The notes beneath the pieces were generated by a model. It saw nothing but the letters and a program-made list of their open reading frames with translations, was not told where the DNA came from and did no database searches. A stretch of 64,000 nt of DNA from NCBI RefSeq assembly GCF_014698145.1, contig NZ_JACJSM010000006.1, forward strand, positions 124,001 to 188,000, in the 5' to 3' direction. Every line of letters starts with the position of its first letter. Position 1 is the first letter of the stretch. This DNA comes from Oscillatoria sp. FACHB-1406. Lineage in GTDB: Bacteria; Cyanobacteriota; Cyanobacteriia; Cyanobacteriales; Spirulinaceae. Made by a program: the position numbers and the translations under genes. Of this stretch, positions 17,381-25,099 are shown one piece after another.

Positions 17381-19273
17381 ATGTGTGGAATTTGTGGGTT
17401 TGTCTACGCAGATCGCGATCGCGCCGTCCATCCCGAAATCGTAGAAATCATGACTGCTACGATAACCCATCGCGGCCCCGACGAAAAAGGCATCTACGCT
17501 AAAGAAAATGTCGGCTTAGGAATGCGTCGCCTCTCCATCATCGATCTCGGCAGCGGCCAACAACCCATCCATAACGAAGATAAAACCATTTGGGTCGTTT
17601 TCAACGGCGAACTTTACAACTACCGCGAACTTACCCATTCCCTCACTCGCCTCGGTCACAAATTCTACACCGCCAGCGATACCGAAGTCCTCGTCCACGC
17701 CTACGAAGAATTTGGCGACGACTTCCTTGAATACCTCAACGGGATGTATGCCTTTGCCCTCTGGGACGATCGCAACAAACGCCTCATTGTAGCGCGCGAT
17801 CGCCTCGGCATCAAACCCCTCTACTACACCCTCCACGACAACGCCTTCCTCTTCGGTTCCGAACTCAAAACCCTCCTCGCCTACCCCGGAACCTCCCGCA
17901 ACGTCGATTTATTCGCCCTCAACGAATACCTCAGCTTTGAATACATCCCCACCCCCCGCACCATCTTTCAAAACATCGCCAAACTTCCCCCCGGACACGC
18001 CCTCAGCTACAGCCAAGGCGACTTAAAAATTTGGCAATATTGGGATGTTAACCTCGCCCGCAGCGAAAACCTGCAACCCAAACCCGCCCAAGAATACGAA
18101 CTCGAACTCCTCGAAATCCTCCGCAGCAGCATCCGCAAAGAAATGGTAAGCGATGTCCCCGTCGGCGTACTCCTCAGCGGCGGACTCGACTCCACCACCG
18201 TCGCCGCACTGATGGCAGAAGCAGCACCCGGTAACGTCAAAAGCTTCTCAATCCGGTTTGACGATCCTTCCTTCGATGAATCCTACTACGCCCGCCTCGC
18301 CGCCCGCCACCTCCAAACCGAACATCACGAACTCACCCTCACCCCCAAACTCGTCCTCGAACTCGTCCCCCAACTCGCCAAAGTCCTCGACGAACCCCTC
18401 GGCGACTCCTCCATCATTCCCACCTTTCTCCTGTCGCAATTCACCCGCCGCCACGTTAAAGTAGCCCTCGGTGGCGATGGCGGCGACGAGTTATTTGGCG
18501 GCTATTCGACGCTGCAAGCCCATCGCTTAGTAGAATACTACGAAATGTTATTGCCGGGATTTGTGCGCCATCGCGTCGTCCCTTGGCTAGTCGATCGCCT
18601 GCCCGTCTCTTTTGATAACATCAGCCTAGACTTCAAAATTCGTCGCTTTATCGGCGGACGCGGTATCCCCATTGTTATGCGCCACCATCAATGGTTAGGT
18701 TCCTTTACTGTCGCCCAAAAGCAAAAATTATTGCAACCCTGGACGCAATTACAAGAACGAGATACCTATCAAATTGCCTTCCAACACCAGCGTAATTCTC
18801 AAGCCCAAGAAGCCCTCAATCAGTTGTTATATTGCGATTTGAAATTGTATTTAGAAGGCGACATTTTACCGAAAGTCGATCGCGCGAGTATGGCAAACTC
18901 CCTCGAAGTGCGAGTCCCCCTACTCAACCATACCTTAGTAGAATACGTCGCCAAACTGCCCCACAACATGAAATTGCACGGCTTGACAACAAAATATATC
19001 CTGCGTCGCGCCATGCGTCCTTACTTACCGAAAGAGATTATTCAAAGGGGTAAAAAAGGCTTTAATATGCCCGTCGCGAAGTGGTTTTCCGGCCCATTGC
19101 GTCCGTTATTAGAAGAAATGCTATCGGCAGAACGCTTGCAACGAGAGGGATTTTTTAACCCCAATTACGTGCAGCAATTATTGCAGGAACATCTGAGCGG
19201 TCGTAAAGACCATCGAAAGTTATTATGGACGTTGTTGGTGTTTGAATTGTGGTACGAACATTGGGGAAACTAA
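17381..19273 (+). CDS. asnB: Asparagine synthase (glutamine-hydrolysing)
   Basis: 630 residues. The N-terminus MCGICGF exposes the catalytic Cys of the class II glutaminase domain (about 1-215: HRGPDEKG, FNGELYNYRELT, FALWDD). The synthetase domain (about 235-600) has the PP-loop ATP motif VLLSGGLDSTTVAALMA and VALGGDGGDELFGGY. It makes asparagine from aspartate, ATP and glutamine in the cytoplasm. Length and motif order match AsnB of the biosynthetic or cell-wall-amidation branch; physiological assignment to plain asparagine is the default. It is followed by a GTAGAGACG palindrome that may end transcription. Confidence 0.94.
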   Translation: MCGICGFVYADRDRAVHPEIVEIMTATITHRGPDEKGIYAKENVGLGMRRLSIIDLGSGQQPIHNEDKTIWVVFNGELYNYRELTHSLTRLGHKFYTASDTEVLVHAYEEFGDDFLEYLNGMYAFALWDDRNKRLIVARDRLGIKPLYYTLHDNAFLFGSELKTLLAYPGTSRNVDLFALNEYLSFEYIPTPRTIFQNIAKLPPGHALSYSQGDLKIWQYWDVNLARSENLQPKPAQEYELELLEILRSSIRKEMVSDVPVGVLLSGGLDSTTVAALMAEAAPGNVKSFSIRFDDPSFDESYYARLAARHLQTEHHELTLTPKLVLELVPQLAKVLDEPLGDSSIIPTFLLSQFTRRHVKVALGGDGGDELFGGYSTLQAHRLVEYYEMLLPGFVRHRVVPWLVDRLPVSFDNISLDFKIRRFIGGRGIPIVMRHHQWLGSFTVAQKQKLLQPWTQLQERDTYQIAFQHQRNSQAQEALNQLLYCDLKLYLEGDILPKVDRASMANSLEVRVPLLNHTLVEYVAKLPHNMKLHGLTTKYILRRAMRPYLPKEIIQRGKKGFNMPVAKWFSGPLRPLLEEMLSAERLQREGFFNPNYVQQLLQEHLSGRKDHRKLLWTLLVFELWYEHWGN

Positions 19274-19302
19274 GATTAATTAAATCTACCCTATTGCCGG
19301 AC

Positions 19303-19332
19303 TGTAGAGACGTTGCATACAACGTCTCTACA
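19303..19332. repeat. Palindromic repeat, 13-bp arms, after asnB
   Basis: TGTAGAGACGTTG (19303-19315) and its complement (19320-19332) flank a CATA loop. It belongs to the same family as 15974-16005. Lying 30 bases beyond the asnB stop codon, it could act as a transcription terminator. A second hairpin of the GGTGCGTTA/TAACGCACC family follows at about 19355-19385. Confidence 0.8.
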
Positions 19333-19547
19333 AGTTTTATTCAGAATCAAAAGTAGGGTGCGTTAGCAAAGCGTAACGCACCATTAACTCAACTAAAGTT
19401 GAGCGAAGTCGATTCTGTGTAACCTCATATTCAATTAATATAATAAGGTCAAATAGTTCATCTCTAAACACACAAAAGTATTGGCTGGCGAACGCTGCCC
19501 AATCTACCGAATGTCCTCATCGAGTTGCGTAGCGCTACAACACCGTT

Positions 19548-21251
19548 CTAAAAATGAAATTGAGCGCGAAGATTCCCGACAAACACAGCCGGATTGCTAC
19601 TAAAATTATTGGCATTCCAAATTGTATATAAAGCCGGAACAATTGCCATATTTTGGCTGATGGGATAGAAGTAAGAAGCTTCCAATTCGTACTGCGTACC
19701 GCCATCGCCACCGCCGGATAGAAGGAACTCGCGACCTTCTAAATAATGGTGGGGAACGAGAAAAGAAATAACGCCCAATGCGCCCTGCTTGCCGAGATCG
19801 GGGAGACCCAATCCGATTTGAAAAGATTGCACGCGAATCTCGCCATCAGTCCGGATAGGATTGATGGGATTAATAGCTAAATTTCCGTAAGAATAGCGTC
19901 CGAATAGGGCGATTCCTTCGCTCATTAACCAATCGAAATTAAAGACGAAGGTATTCGCGCCGGAATTCCGAATTGTGCCACCGAAACCATCATCGGCGAA
20001 TCCATAAGGGAGTGGTTCGCCAACAGCATCACCAATATAACCGTTGTAAGGTTTGAGGGAAGAACGGGCATAAATGAAGCGTAGATTGAGGTTGTCGGTG
20101 GGGGCGTAATCGAGTTCCGCTGAGAGGATATTGGAACTTTTAAAAAAGCCGTCAGTCGTGGCGCTTTGGAAAGGCGGCGAGGGTAAATATTCGTTTTTTT
20201 CGGCGAGATAGCCAATGGTGAAAGCGAGGGGGGGCGCGATTTGCCAAGTAATAACGGCTCCCGGACCGCGATCGATCGCGCTTAAAAGGGTGCTACCATT
20301 CGAGTTAAAGCTCGTCGTGCCGATGGGAAAAAAGTTGTAGGGGTTGTTGTCGAAGTATCGGTAGTAGTTTAAGCTGGGGCCGACCGCAACGCGCAAGTTA
20401 TCGCCGACGGGAAAGGTATAGGCAATGTGTCGCAGGACGACTTGGTTGGGAGTTGCAGCATCGGTGCGATCGAGAAAGGGCGTTCCCCAGGAGTTGTAAA
20501 AACCGGCGGAAACGAGTTGATTCGCCGGAGAGTTGCCGTTACCGGCAGTGAGTTCGACAACCAGCGAGTCTTTGCCGGTAAAGGAAGTCGTGAGGGTAAA
20601 ATCGCTGCTGTAGCTGAAGGTTTCTTGGGACTCAGAGAGTTGAACGCGGGTGGGGCGATTGTTGGCATCGCGTTCGGGGGGAAGATAGGGATTTTCCGGC
20701 GCGTTGAGGTTGCGTTCCGCCCAGATATTGCCCGTAGGGTAAGCTCCGGTAAAATTAAGCCAGACGTTACCTCGCAGTTTAGTTGTGGTGGAAAATTGAT
20801 GGTCTTCGAGAACGGCGGTACTAGCTTCAAGGGTATCGACGCGATCGCGCAGTTGCGTCAATTCGGTTTCAAATTCGCTTTGCAGGTGTTTTAAGGTTTC
20901 GCGATCGTCGCGGGAAGCTAAGTTGCCGCCAAGGATAAGGGTTTGGACGCGATCGAGACAAGCATTGAGTGCGGCGGCAAATTCGTAGCGGGTGAGGGCG
21001 CGATCGCCGCGAAAGGTTCCGTCTGGGTAGCCTGTAAGACAATCGTAGCGCTGAATCAGGTCTTGTAGGGCAGCGTAAGCCCAATCCGTCGGCCGCACGT
21101 CGGAAAGGCGCGAAACGGACGGGATGTGACCCATTTGTGCATCGCTATCTGGGGTGAATTCTTCCAGGGATTGCGCGATCGCGCTTTCTCCTAATCCTCC
21201 CAAACTTCCCGCGATCGCGAAGGCTAGCGAAAGTTTCCAGACCCATTGCAT
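19548..21251 (-). CDS. SLH-domain outer-membrane porin (cyanobacterial OprB/Som type)
   Basis: The start chosen is ATG at 21251, which has GAGGAG seven bases upstream and opens directly onto a signal peptide (MQWVWKLSLAFAIAGSLGG, cleavage near AIAQS). The protein is about 567 residues. An SLH domain (about 50-110: RLSDVRPTDWAYAALQDL, GYPDGTFRGDRALTRYEFAAAL) binds peptidoglycan. A short coiled coil (about 120-150) leads to a beta-barrel domain of alternating aromatic strands ending in FVGNLRAQFHF with the C-terminal Phe needed for outer-membrane insertion. Family members are the main solute or iron-uptake porins of cyanobacteria. The substrate is not determinable. Confidence 0.92.
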   Translation of the reverse strand: MQWVWKLSLAFAIAGSLGGLGESAIAQSLEEFTPDSDAQMGHIPSVSRLSDVRPTDWAYAALQDLIQRYDCLTGYPDGTFRGDRALTRYEFAAALNACLDRVQTLILGGNLASRDDRETLKHLQSEFETELTQLRDRVDTLEASTAVLEDHQFSTTTKLRGNVWLNFTGAYPTGNIWAERNLNAPENPYLPPERDANNRPTRVQLSESQETFSYSSDFTLTTSFTGKDSLVVELTAGNGNSPANQLVSAGFYNSWGTPFLDRTDAATPNQVVLRHIAYTFPVGDNLRVAVGPSLNYYRYFDNNPYNFFPIGTTSFNSNGSTLLSAIDRGPGAVITWQIAPPLAFTIGYLAEKNEYLPSPPFQSATTDGFFKSSNILSAELDYAPTDNLNLRFIYARSSLKPYNGYIGDAVGEPLPYGFADDGFGGTIRNSGANTFVFNFDWLMSEGIALFGRYSYGNLAINPINPIRTDGEIRVQSFQIGLGLPDLGKQGALGVISFLVPHHYLEGREFLLSGGGDGGTQYELEASYFYPISQNMAIVPALYTIWNANNFSSNPAVFVGNLRAQFHF

Positions 21252-21344
21252 TCTTTCACTCCTCAATAGTTGATAGCAAGTTAATAGCAAACCGTTTATA
21301 GTTGACGGTTACGGTTAAGATCGGATCGATCTGAATTTGCATAA

Positions 21345-21383
21345 AAATAAGGGTGCGTTAGCCGAGCGTAACACACCCTTATT
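21345..21383. repeat. Hairpin repeat AAGGGTGCGTTA/TAACACACCCTTA
   Basis: An inverted repeat with a GCCGAGC loop in the porin leader region, related to the elements at about 19355-19385 and to the ends of the 17096-17249 repeats. Confidence 0.65.
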
Positions 21384-21500
21384 TTGACCGGTACTATTAA
21401 CTTGAGATGGTGCGTTACGGCGCGCTGAAAAATCCATTTTTTGTGGCGAAATCTAACTCGCACCTAACGCACCCGACTGCTGAGTTCGACTCTTCACCCC

Positions 21501-22274
21501 TTAAAAAGAGTCTTTTTTACCCCGCAAACGAGCGAAACTTTGCACCGGATCGCCGGTTCCCATTGCGGTTTGAATAGCGGGCGTATCCCAGCGCAGGAAA
21601 GGGTTAGTACGCTTTTCTACGCCGATGAAAGTCGGAATCGTGGCTTGACGCTGCGATCGCGCTTTTTCTACTTCGTCGTAGCGCGCTTGTAAATCTGTAT
21701 TATCTGCATCCACCGTCAGCGCAAACTTCAAATTACTGAGCGTATACTCGTGGGCGCACCAAACCCGCGTATTTTCGGGAAGGTTGCGAAACTTGCTCAA
21801 AGAATCGACCATTTGCGCGGGCGTGCCTTCAAATAGTCGCCCGCAGCCGCCTGCAAACAGCGTATCGCCGCAGAACAGTTCGCCCGGTTCTCCGGAGTCT
21901 GTCGGCTGGAAGTAATAGGCGATGTGGGCGCGGGTATGTCCGGGAACAAAGAAAACTTCGCCAATACGGTTGACAAATTCAACGCGATCGCCTTCTTTTA
22001 AGAAAACTTGCTGTCCGGGGATACGCCCGCGATCGACTTCGCCCCCGTAAACGCAAGCATCCGGAAAATGGCGCAGCAGCGCTTGATTGCCGCCGACATG
22101 ATCGGAATGGTGGTGCGTATTGAAGATCGCGATTAAGGTTGCCCCCAACGCTTCCAATTGTTGTAATACCGGCCGTGCATCGGCGGGATCCACAACTGCT
22201 GCAACATTTTGCGAGCGATCGTGCAACAGGAAAATATAATTATCAGACAGTGCTGGAAGCCGAATAATATCCAT
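21501..22274 (-). CDS. gloB: Hydroxyacylglutathione hydrolase (glyoxalase II)
   Basis: 257 residues. A metallo-beta-lactamase fold with the binuclear metal motif [10 protein letters not shown] (about 53-62), a second His in [12 protein letters not shown] (near 113), a bridging Asp in [18 protein letters not shown] (near 136) and a His in [14 protein letters not shown] (near 174). The C-terminal substrate domain ends NPFLRWD. It hydrolyses S-lactoylglutathione to lactate and glutathione in methylglyoxal detoxification. Full length, standalone; glyoxalase I is not nearby. Confidence 0.94.
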   Translation of the reverse strand: MDIIRLPALSDNYIFLLHDRSQNVAAVVDPADARPVLQQLEALGATLIAIFNTHHHSDHVGGNQALLRHFPDACVYGGEVDRGRIPGQQVFLKEGDRVEFVNRIGEVFFVPGHTRAHIAYYFQPTDSGEPGELFCGDTLFAGGCGRLFEGTPAQMVDSLSKFRNLPENTRVWCAHEYTLSNLKFALTVDADNTDLQARYDEVEKARSQRQATIPTFIGVEKRTNPFLRWDTPAIQTAMGTGDPVQSFARLRGKKDSF

Positions 22275-22340
22275 CTTTAATCTGGTCGTTGTCCGTGTTG
22301 AGGTTGCCTGCGGAGTCTATATTCAACAATTTTAGAAGCT

Positions 22341-22556
22341 ATGGCTGTTAATTCACATAATTCGCAAAATCGACCCACCCCCAATATTCAGCAACGAGTC
22401 GAGGGCATTCTCGAAGAAGCGCGTATTAATCGTCGAGAGTATTTTCAACTGGTGACGCTTTTTTTATCCGATCTGAGCGTGACAGAAGAGGAACGTCGTC
22501 TGCTTAATATTGTCTTCGATCGCTTGCAAAACAGTCAAATTCAATGGGGAGACTGA
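22341..22556 (+). CDS. Small hypothetical helical protein
   Basis: 71 residues, soluble, helical: VEGILEEARINRREYFQLV, then LSVTEEERRLLNIVFDRLQ. There are no cysteines or membrane segments. Codon use and the closeness of the downstream cyclase gene (64 bases) suggest a real gene, perhaps co-transcribed with it. The function is unknown; the pairing hints at a regulator or partner of the cyclase-like protein. Confidence 0.65.
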   Translation: MAVNSHNSQNRPTPNIQQRVEGILEEARINRREYFQLVTLFLSDLSVTEEERRLLNIVFDRLQNSQIQWGD

Positions 22557-22619
22557 AAACCATTTAAATCGACCTCGAAAGAGCGAAGCATCATTTTTTA
22601 ACCGGGAGAGCAAACTACC

Positions 22620-23255
22620 ATGTTTATTCAAAATTTCCAAAGACTTTACCCCAGCGGCTATTTAGATCGACTGATGAAGTTGCTCGACCAACGCTTGGAA
22701 CCCGGAGCGGACAAGAATTGCATCGATCGGCGCATCTGGGATTTATTCGGCGAAGAATGGGCAATTATGTTCACCGATTTATCCGGATTTTCTCGCTTAG
22801 CAGCAGAATTTGGGATTATCCACTTTCTCCAAACCATCTACGAATCGCAACGATTGTTCAGTCGTTGTATTGACGACTACGATGGCGTTACCATTAAAAT
22901 GGAAGGGGATAGTATGCTGGTTTTATTTCGCCAGCCCTTGAAGGCGGTGGAATGCGCGATCGATATGCAGCGGGCCGCTAAGGAATACAATCGAGATAAA
23001 ATTGAGGTCGAGCAAATTTTATTATGCGTAGGTCTGGGTTATGGTAAAATTTTGTCGATTGGGGAACAGGACGTTTTTGGGGCGGAGGTCAACGCAGCTA
23101 GTAAGTTAGGTGAAGATACAGCGAAAGCGTGGGAGATTCTTGTTACCGAGTCGCTCGCTGAATATATTCGGGGAAGAGAAAATGTAGCGCTGCAAAAGAT
23201 TGATTTTATTCCGCCAGGAGCAAAAGCCGCTTATCAATTAATTTATGAGCGATAA
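22620..23255 (+). CDS. Class III nucleotide cyclase-like protein
   Basis: 211 residues, essentially one class III adenylate/guanylate cyclase domain with a 55-residue N-terminal extension. Metal-binding aspartates are in MFTDLSGFSRLA (near 58) and KMEGDSMLVLF (near 101). Substrate-site features are in FGAEVNAASKLGED: the Asn is kept, but the transition-state Arg of the N-x-A-x-R signature is Lys. That change suggests low, altered or absent cyclase activity. There are no sensory domains, so a partner would have to supply the signal; the 71-residue protein just upstream is a candidate. Confidence 0.8.
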   Translation: MFIQNFQRLYPSGYLDRLMKLLDQRLEPGADKNCIDRRIWDLFGEEWAIMFTDLSGFSRLAAEFGIIHFLQTIYESQRLFSRCIDDYDGVTIKMEGDSMLVLFRQPLKAVECAIDMQRAAKEYNRDKIEVEQILLCVGLGYGKILSIGEQDVFGAEVNAASKLGEDTAKAWEILVTESLAEYIRGRENVALQKIDFIPPGAKAAYQLIYER

Positions 23256-23669
23256 GTAGGGGGGCATAAAAAAGTTAACAAGACCTGTAGGGGCGGGTTT
23301 AGCTGAAACTGTTGTTATGAGAGCGATCTAGAAATCAAAACCCGCCCTCTCCGCATTCTATTTAATGACAAACGCCTACTGGGTAGTTATTGATGTGAGG
23401 GGGTATGACCCACGGGTGTCAGCCGCCGCACCCCCAACGAGCGAACTGAGGATTTTGTCCCTAACGCGCGTAATAAAAGGTAATTCAGCTAGTCCGATGA
23501 GTTCGGAGTTGTCAAGGCTTCATGTTCCATTTTTTACCTTCGGTCAAAGACAGACAAGACGGCTAAAAACTCTTAAAATAGCAGTGAGGTGCGGACGGGG
23601 ATAGACTATAACAATCGCTTTCCGAGCAAGCCTAGCCTCCACACTCTTCAACAAGACTGATGAAAGTGA
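23256..23669. other. Intergenic region with hairpin repeat copy 2
   Basis: These 414 bases lie between two plus-strand genes. The dispersed hairpin at 23288-23349 is the only clear structure. A 79-codon frame (23365-23604) has atypical composition and no ribosome site, so I do not call it. The rest has several short GC-rich stretches that could belong to an untranslated RNA, but nothing I can identify. Confidence 0.5.
23288..23349. repeat. Dispersed hairpin repeat GGGCGGGTTT...AAACCCGCCC, copy 2
   Basis: A 10-bp perfect stem, 23291-23300 with 23338-23347. The left side continues AGCTGAAAC as in copy 1 (8595-8657). The loop is variable. Confidence 0.75.
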
Positions 23670-25040
23670 ATGAAATTTGAACGCGAGTATAAAGAATGCC
23701 TCGATAAATTAGTTTGGGCGACTCAGCAGCTACAAGTTGAAGTAGAAACCACAAGGCTCGATGAGGTGGCTAAGTTAATCGTCCAGCCGATGACTGGGCC
23801 TTGGCGCTATTTTCATACACCCCAACATATCTTTGAAGTGGGGGGATCGCAAGACGCGATCGAAGTTTTAGCATCGCTTTTCCACGATTTGGTATACGTC
23901 CAAGTTGATTGGAGCATTAATTTTGGGATTAGCTACTATATCGCACCTTATATCAAAGAAGAAAATAATCGCCTTCAAATTCGTGCGGCGGAAGACTTAC
24001 CGTTCGATATCCTCTTCGATATGACGGCTTCAATTTTCGGTTTTGCGCCCGAGACTATTCTCAACCCCTTCGCCGGACAAAATGAGTTTCTCAGCGCCCT
24101 CGTCGCTGTTAAAGCTTTAGAAACCATCCTCACGCCCGAACATTTATTCAAAATTACCGCTTGTATAGAAGCGACTATTCCTTTTCGTGGGCCAACGGAA
24201 GAGGGGAAAAGCGTCAGCGATTGCCTCTACGAACGTCTCGAACAAACCAATCGACGCTTTCAGCTACAAATTCCCGCGTCAGAACTCGAGGAAACGGTAA
24301 AACGAGCGGTTCGGGTTGCTAACCGAGATACGATTAGTTTTACTTACCCAACGCCGGACTTCCTTTCCAATACTTGGAATTTATTGCCCGAGACTAATCA
24401 TAATTTGGTTGATAGTTCGAGTTCTTACCGCGTGCGCGAGTATCGGCTAGCGGTTCAAAAAATGGAAGGCTTTATGCGTTCTCTGAAACCGGAGCTAATT
24501 TTCCGTCAATATAAAGGAGAACCGGAGGAAGAAATTTATCAGATTACGATCGAGAAAGCGAGTCGAAATCTGGAGATTGCTAAGTTATATTTAGGAACTA
24601 AATTATTTGCGATCGCGGTTATCGAAGCCCTGTCTTTACGCATTGGAATCGACATTCCGCTCTCAACGCTGATGGGAGAACTCCCCTACCAAAATTCCCT
24701 AGCTTCGCATTGGGAAAACTTTATTCCCGATATTCCCTACGCTTTTCCACCGCAAACAGAGATCGAAGAAGAAGTGATGAAATTGTTAGAAGTGGGGCGA
24801 ACCGAGGATTTGAGTTACGACCTTAAAAACTCACCGCTAGCAACCTTCATGGTTAAAGCAATGGGATTCGATCGCATTTTACACCAACTTCCCCTCGCTA
24901 AAGATTTTTTTGCCGGACAATTAGATAGCGAAGCCTTTATTAAAGCCTGCGATCCGACCGTTCTTGAAGTGGTCGTCAATGGAATTGTTAAACTTCTCGA
25001 GAGTCGCAAGCAAGCCATTTGCAGTTCGGTCGAATCTTAA
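23670..25040 (+). CDS. Hypothetical protein with HD-like N-terminal region
   Basis: 456 residues, soluble. The N-terminal third contains RYFHTPQHIFEVGG and SLFHDLVYVQVDW, reminiscent of the H...HD metal motif in HD-domain proteins (compare the 'YHTWxHV...FHDxVY' pattern of uncharacterised HD-like hydrolases). KITACIEATIPFRG and AVRVANRDTISF follow and could supply further metal ligands. The C-terminal 200 residues are helical without a recognised domain. I infer a possible metal-dependent phosphohydrolase, but no substrate can be proposed. It is convergent with the ClC gene. Confidence 0.7.
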   Translation: MKFEREYKECLDKLVWATQQLQVEVETTRLDEVAKLIVQPMTGPWRYFHTPQHIFEVGGSQDAIEVLASLFHDLVYVQVDWSINFGISYYIAPYIKEENNRLQIRAAEDLPFDILFDMTASIFGFAPETILNPFAGQNEFLSALVAVKALETILTPEHLFKITACIEATIPFRGPTEEGKSVSDCLYERLEQTNRRFQLQIPASELEETVKRAVRVANRDTISFTYPTPDFLSNTWNLLPETNHNLVDSSSSYRVREYRLAVQKMEGFMRSLKPELIFRQYKGEPEEEIYQITIEKASRNLEIAKLYLGTKLFAIAVIEALSLRIGIDIPLSTLMGELPYQNSLASHWENFIPDIPYAFPPQTEIEEEVMKLLEVGRTEDLSYDLKNSPLATFMVKAMGFDRILHQLPLAKDFFAGQLDSEAFIKACDPTVLEVVVNGIVKLLESRKQAICSSVES

Positions 25041-25099
25041 ATGACGCTAAACGTAGAGTAACCGATTGCAGCAATATTTTAAAGCGTGCGCTATGGCGT

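Noticed and set aside
23365-23604. 79-codon ORF or ncRNA candidate after the cyclase gene
   Set aside because: Atypical composition and no ribosome site; no fold I can recognise for an RNA.
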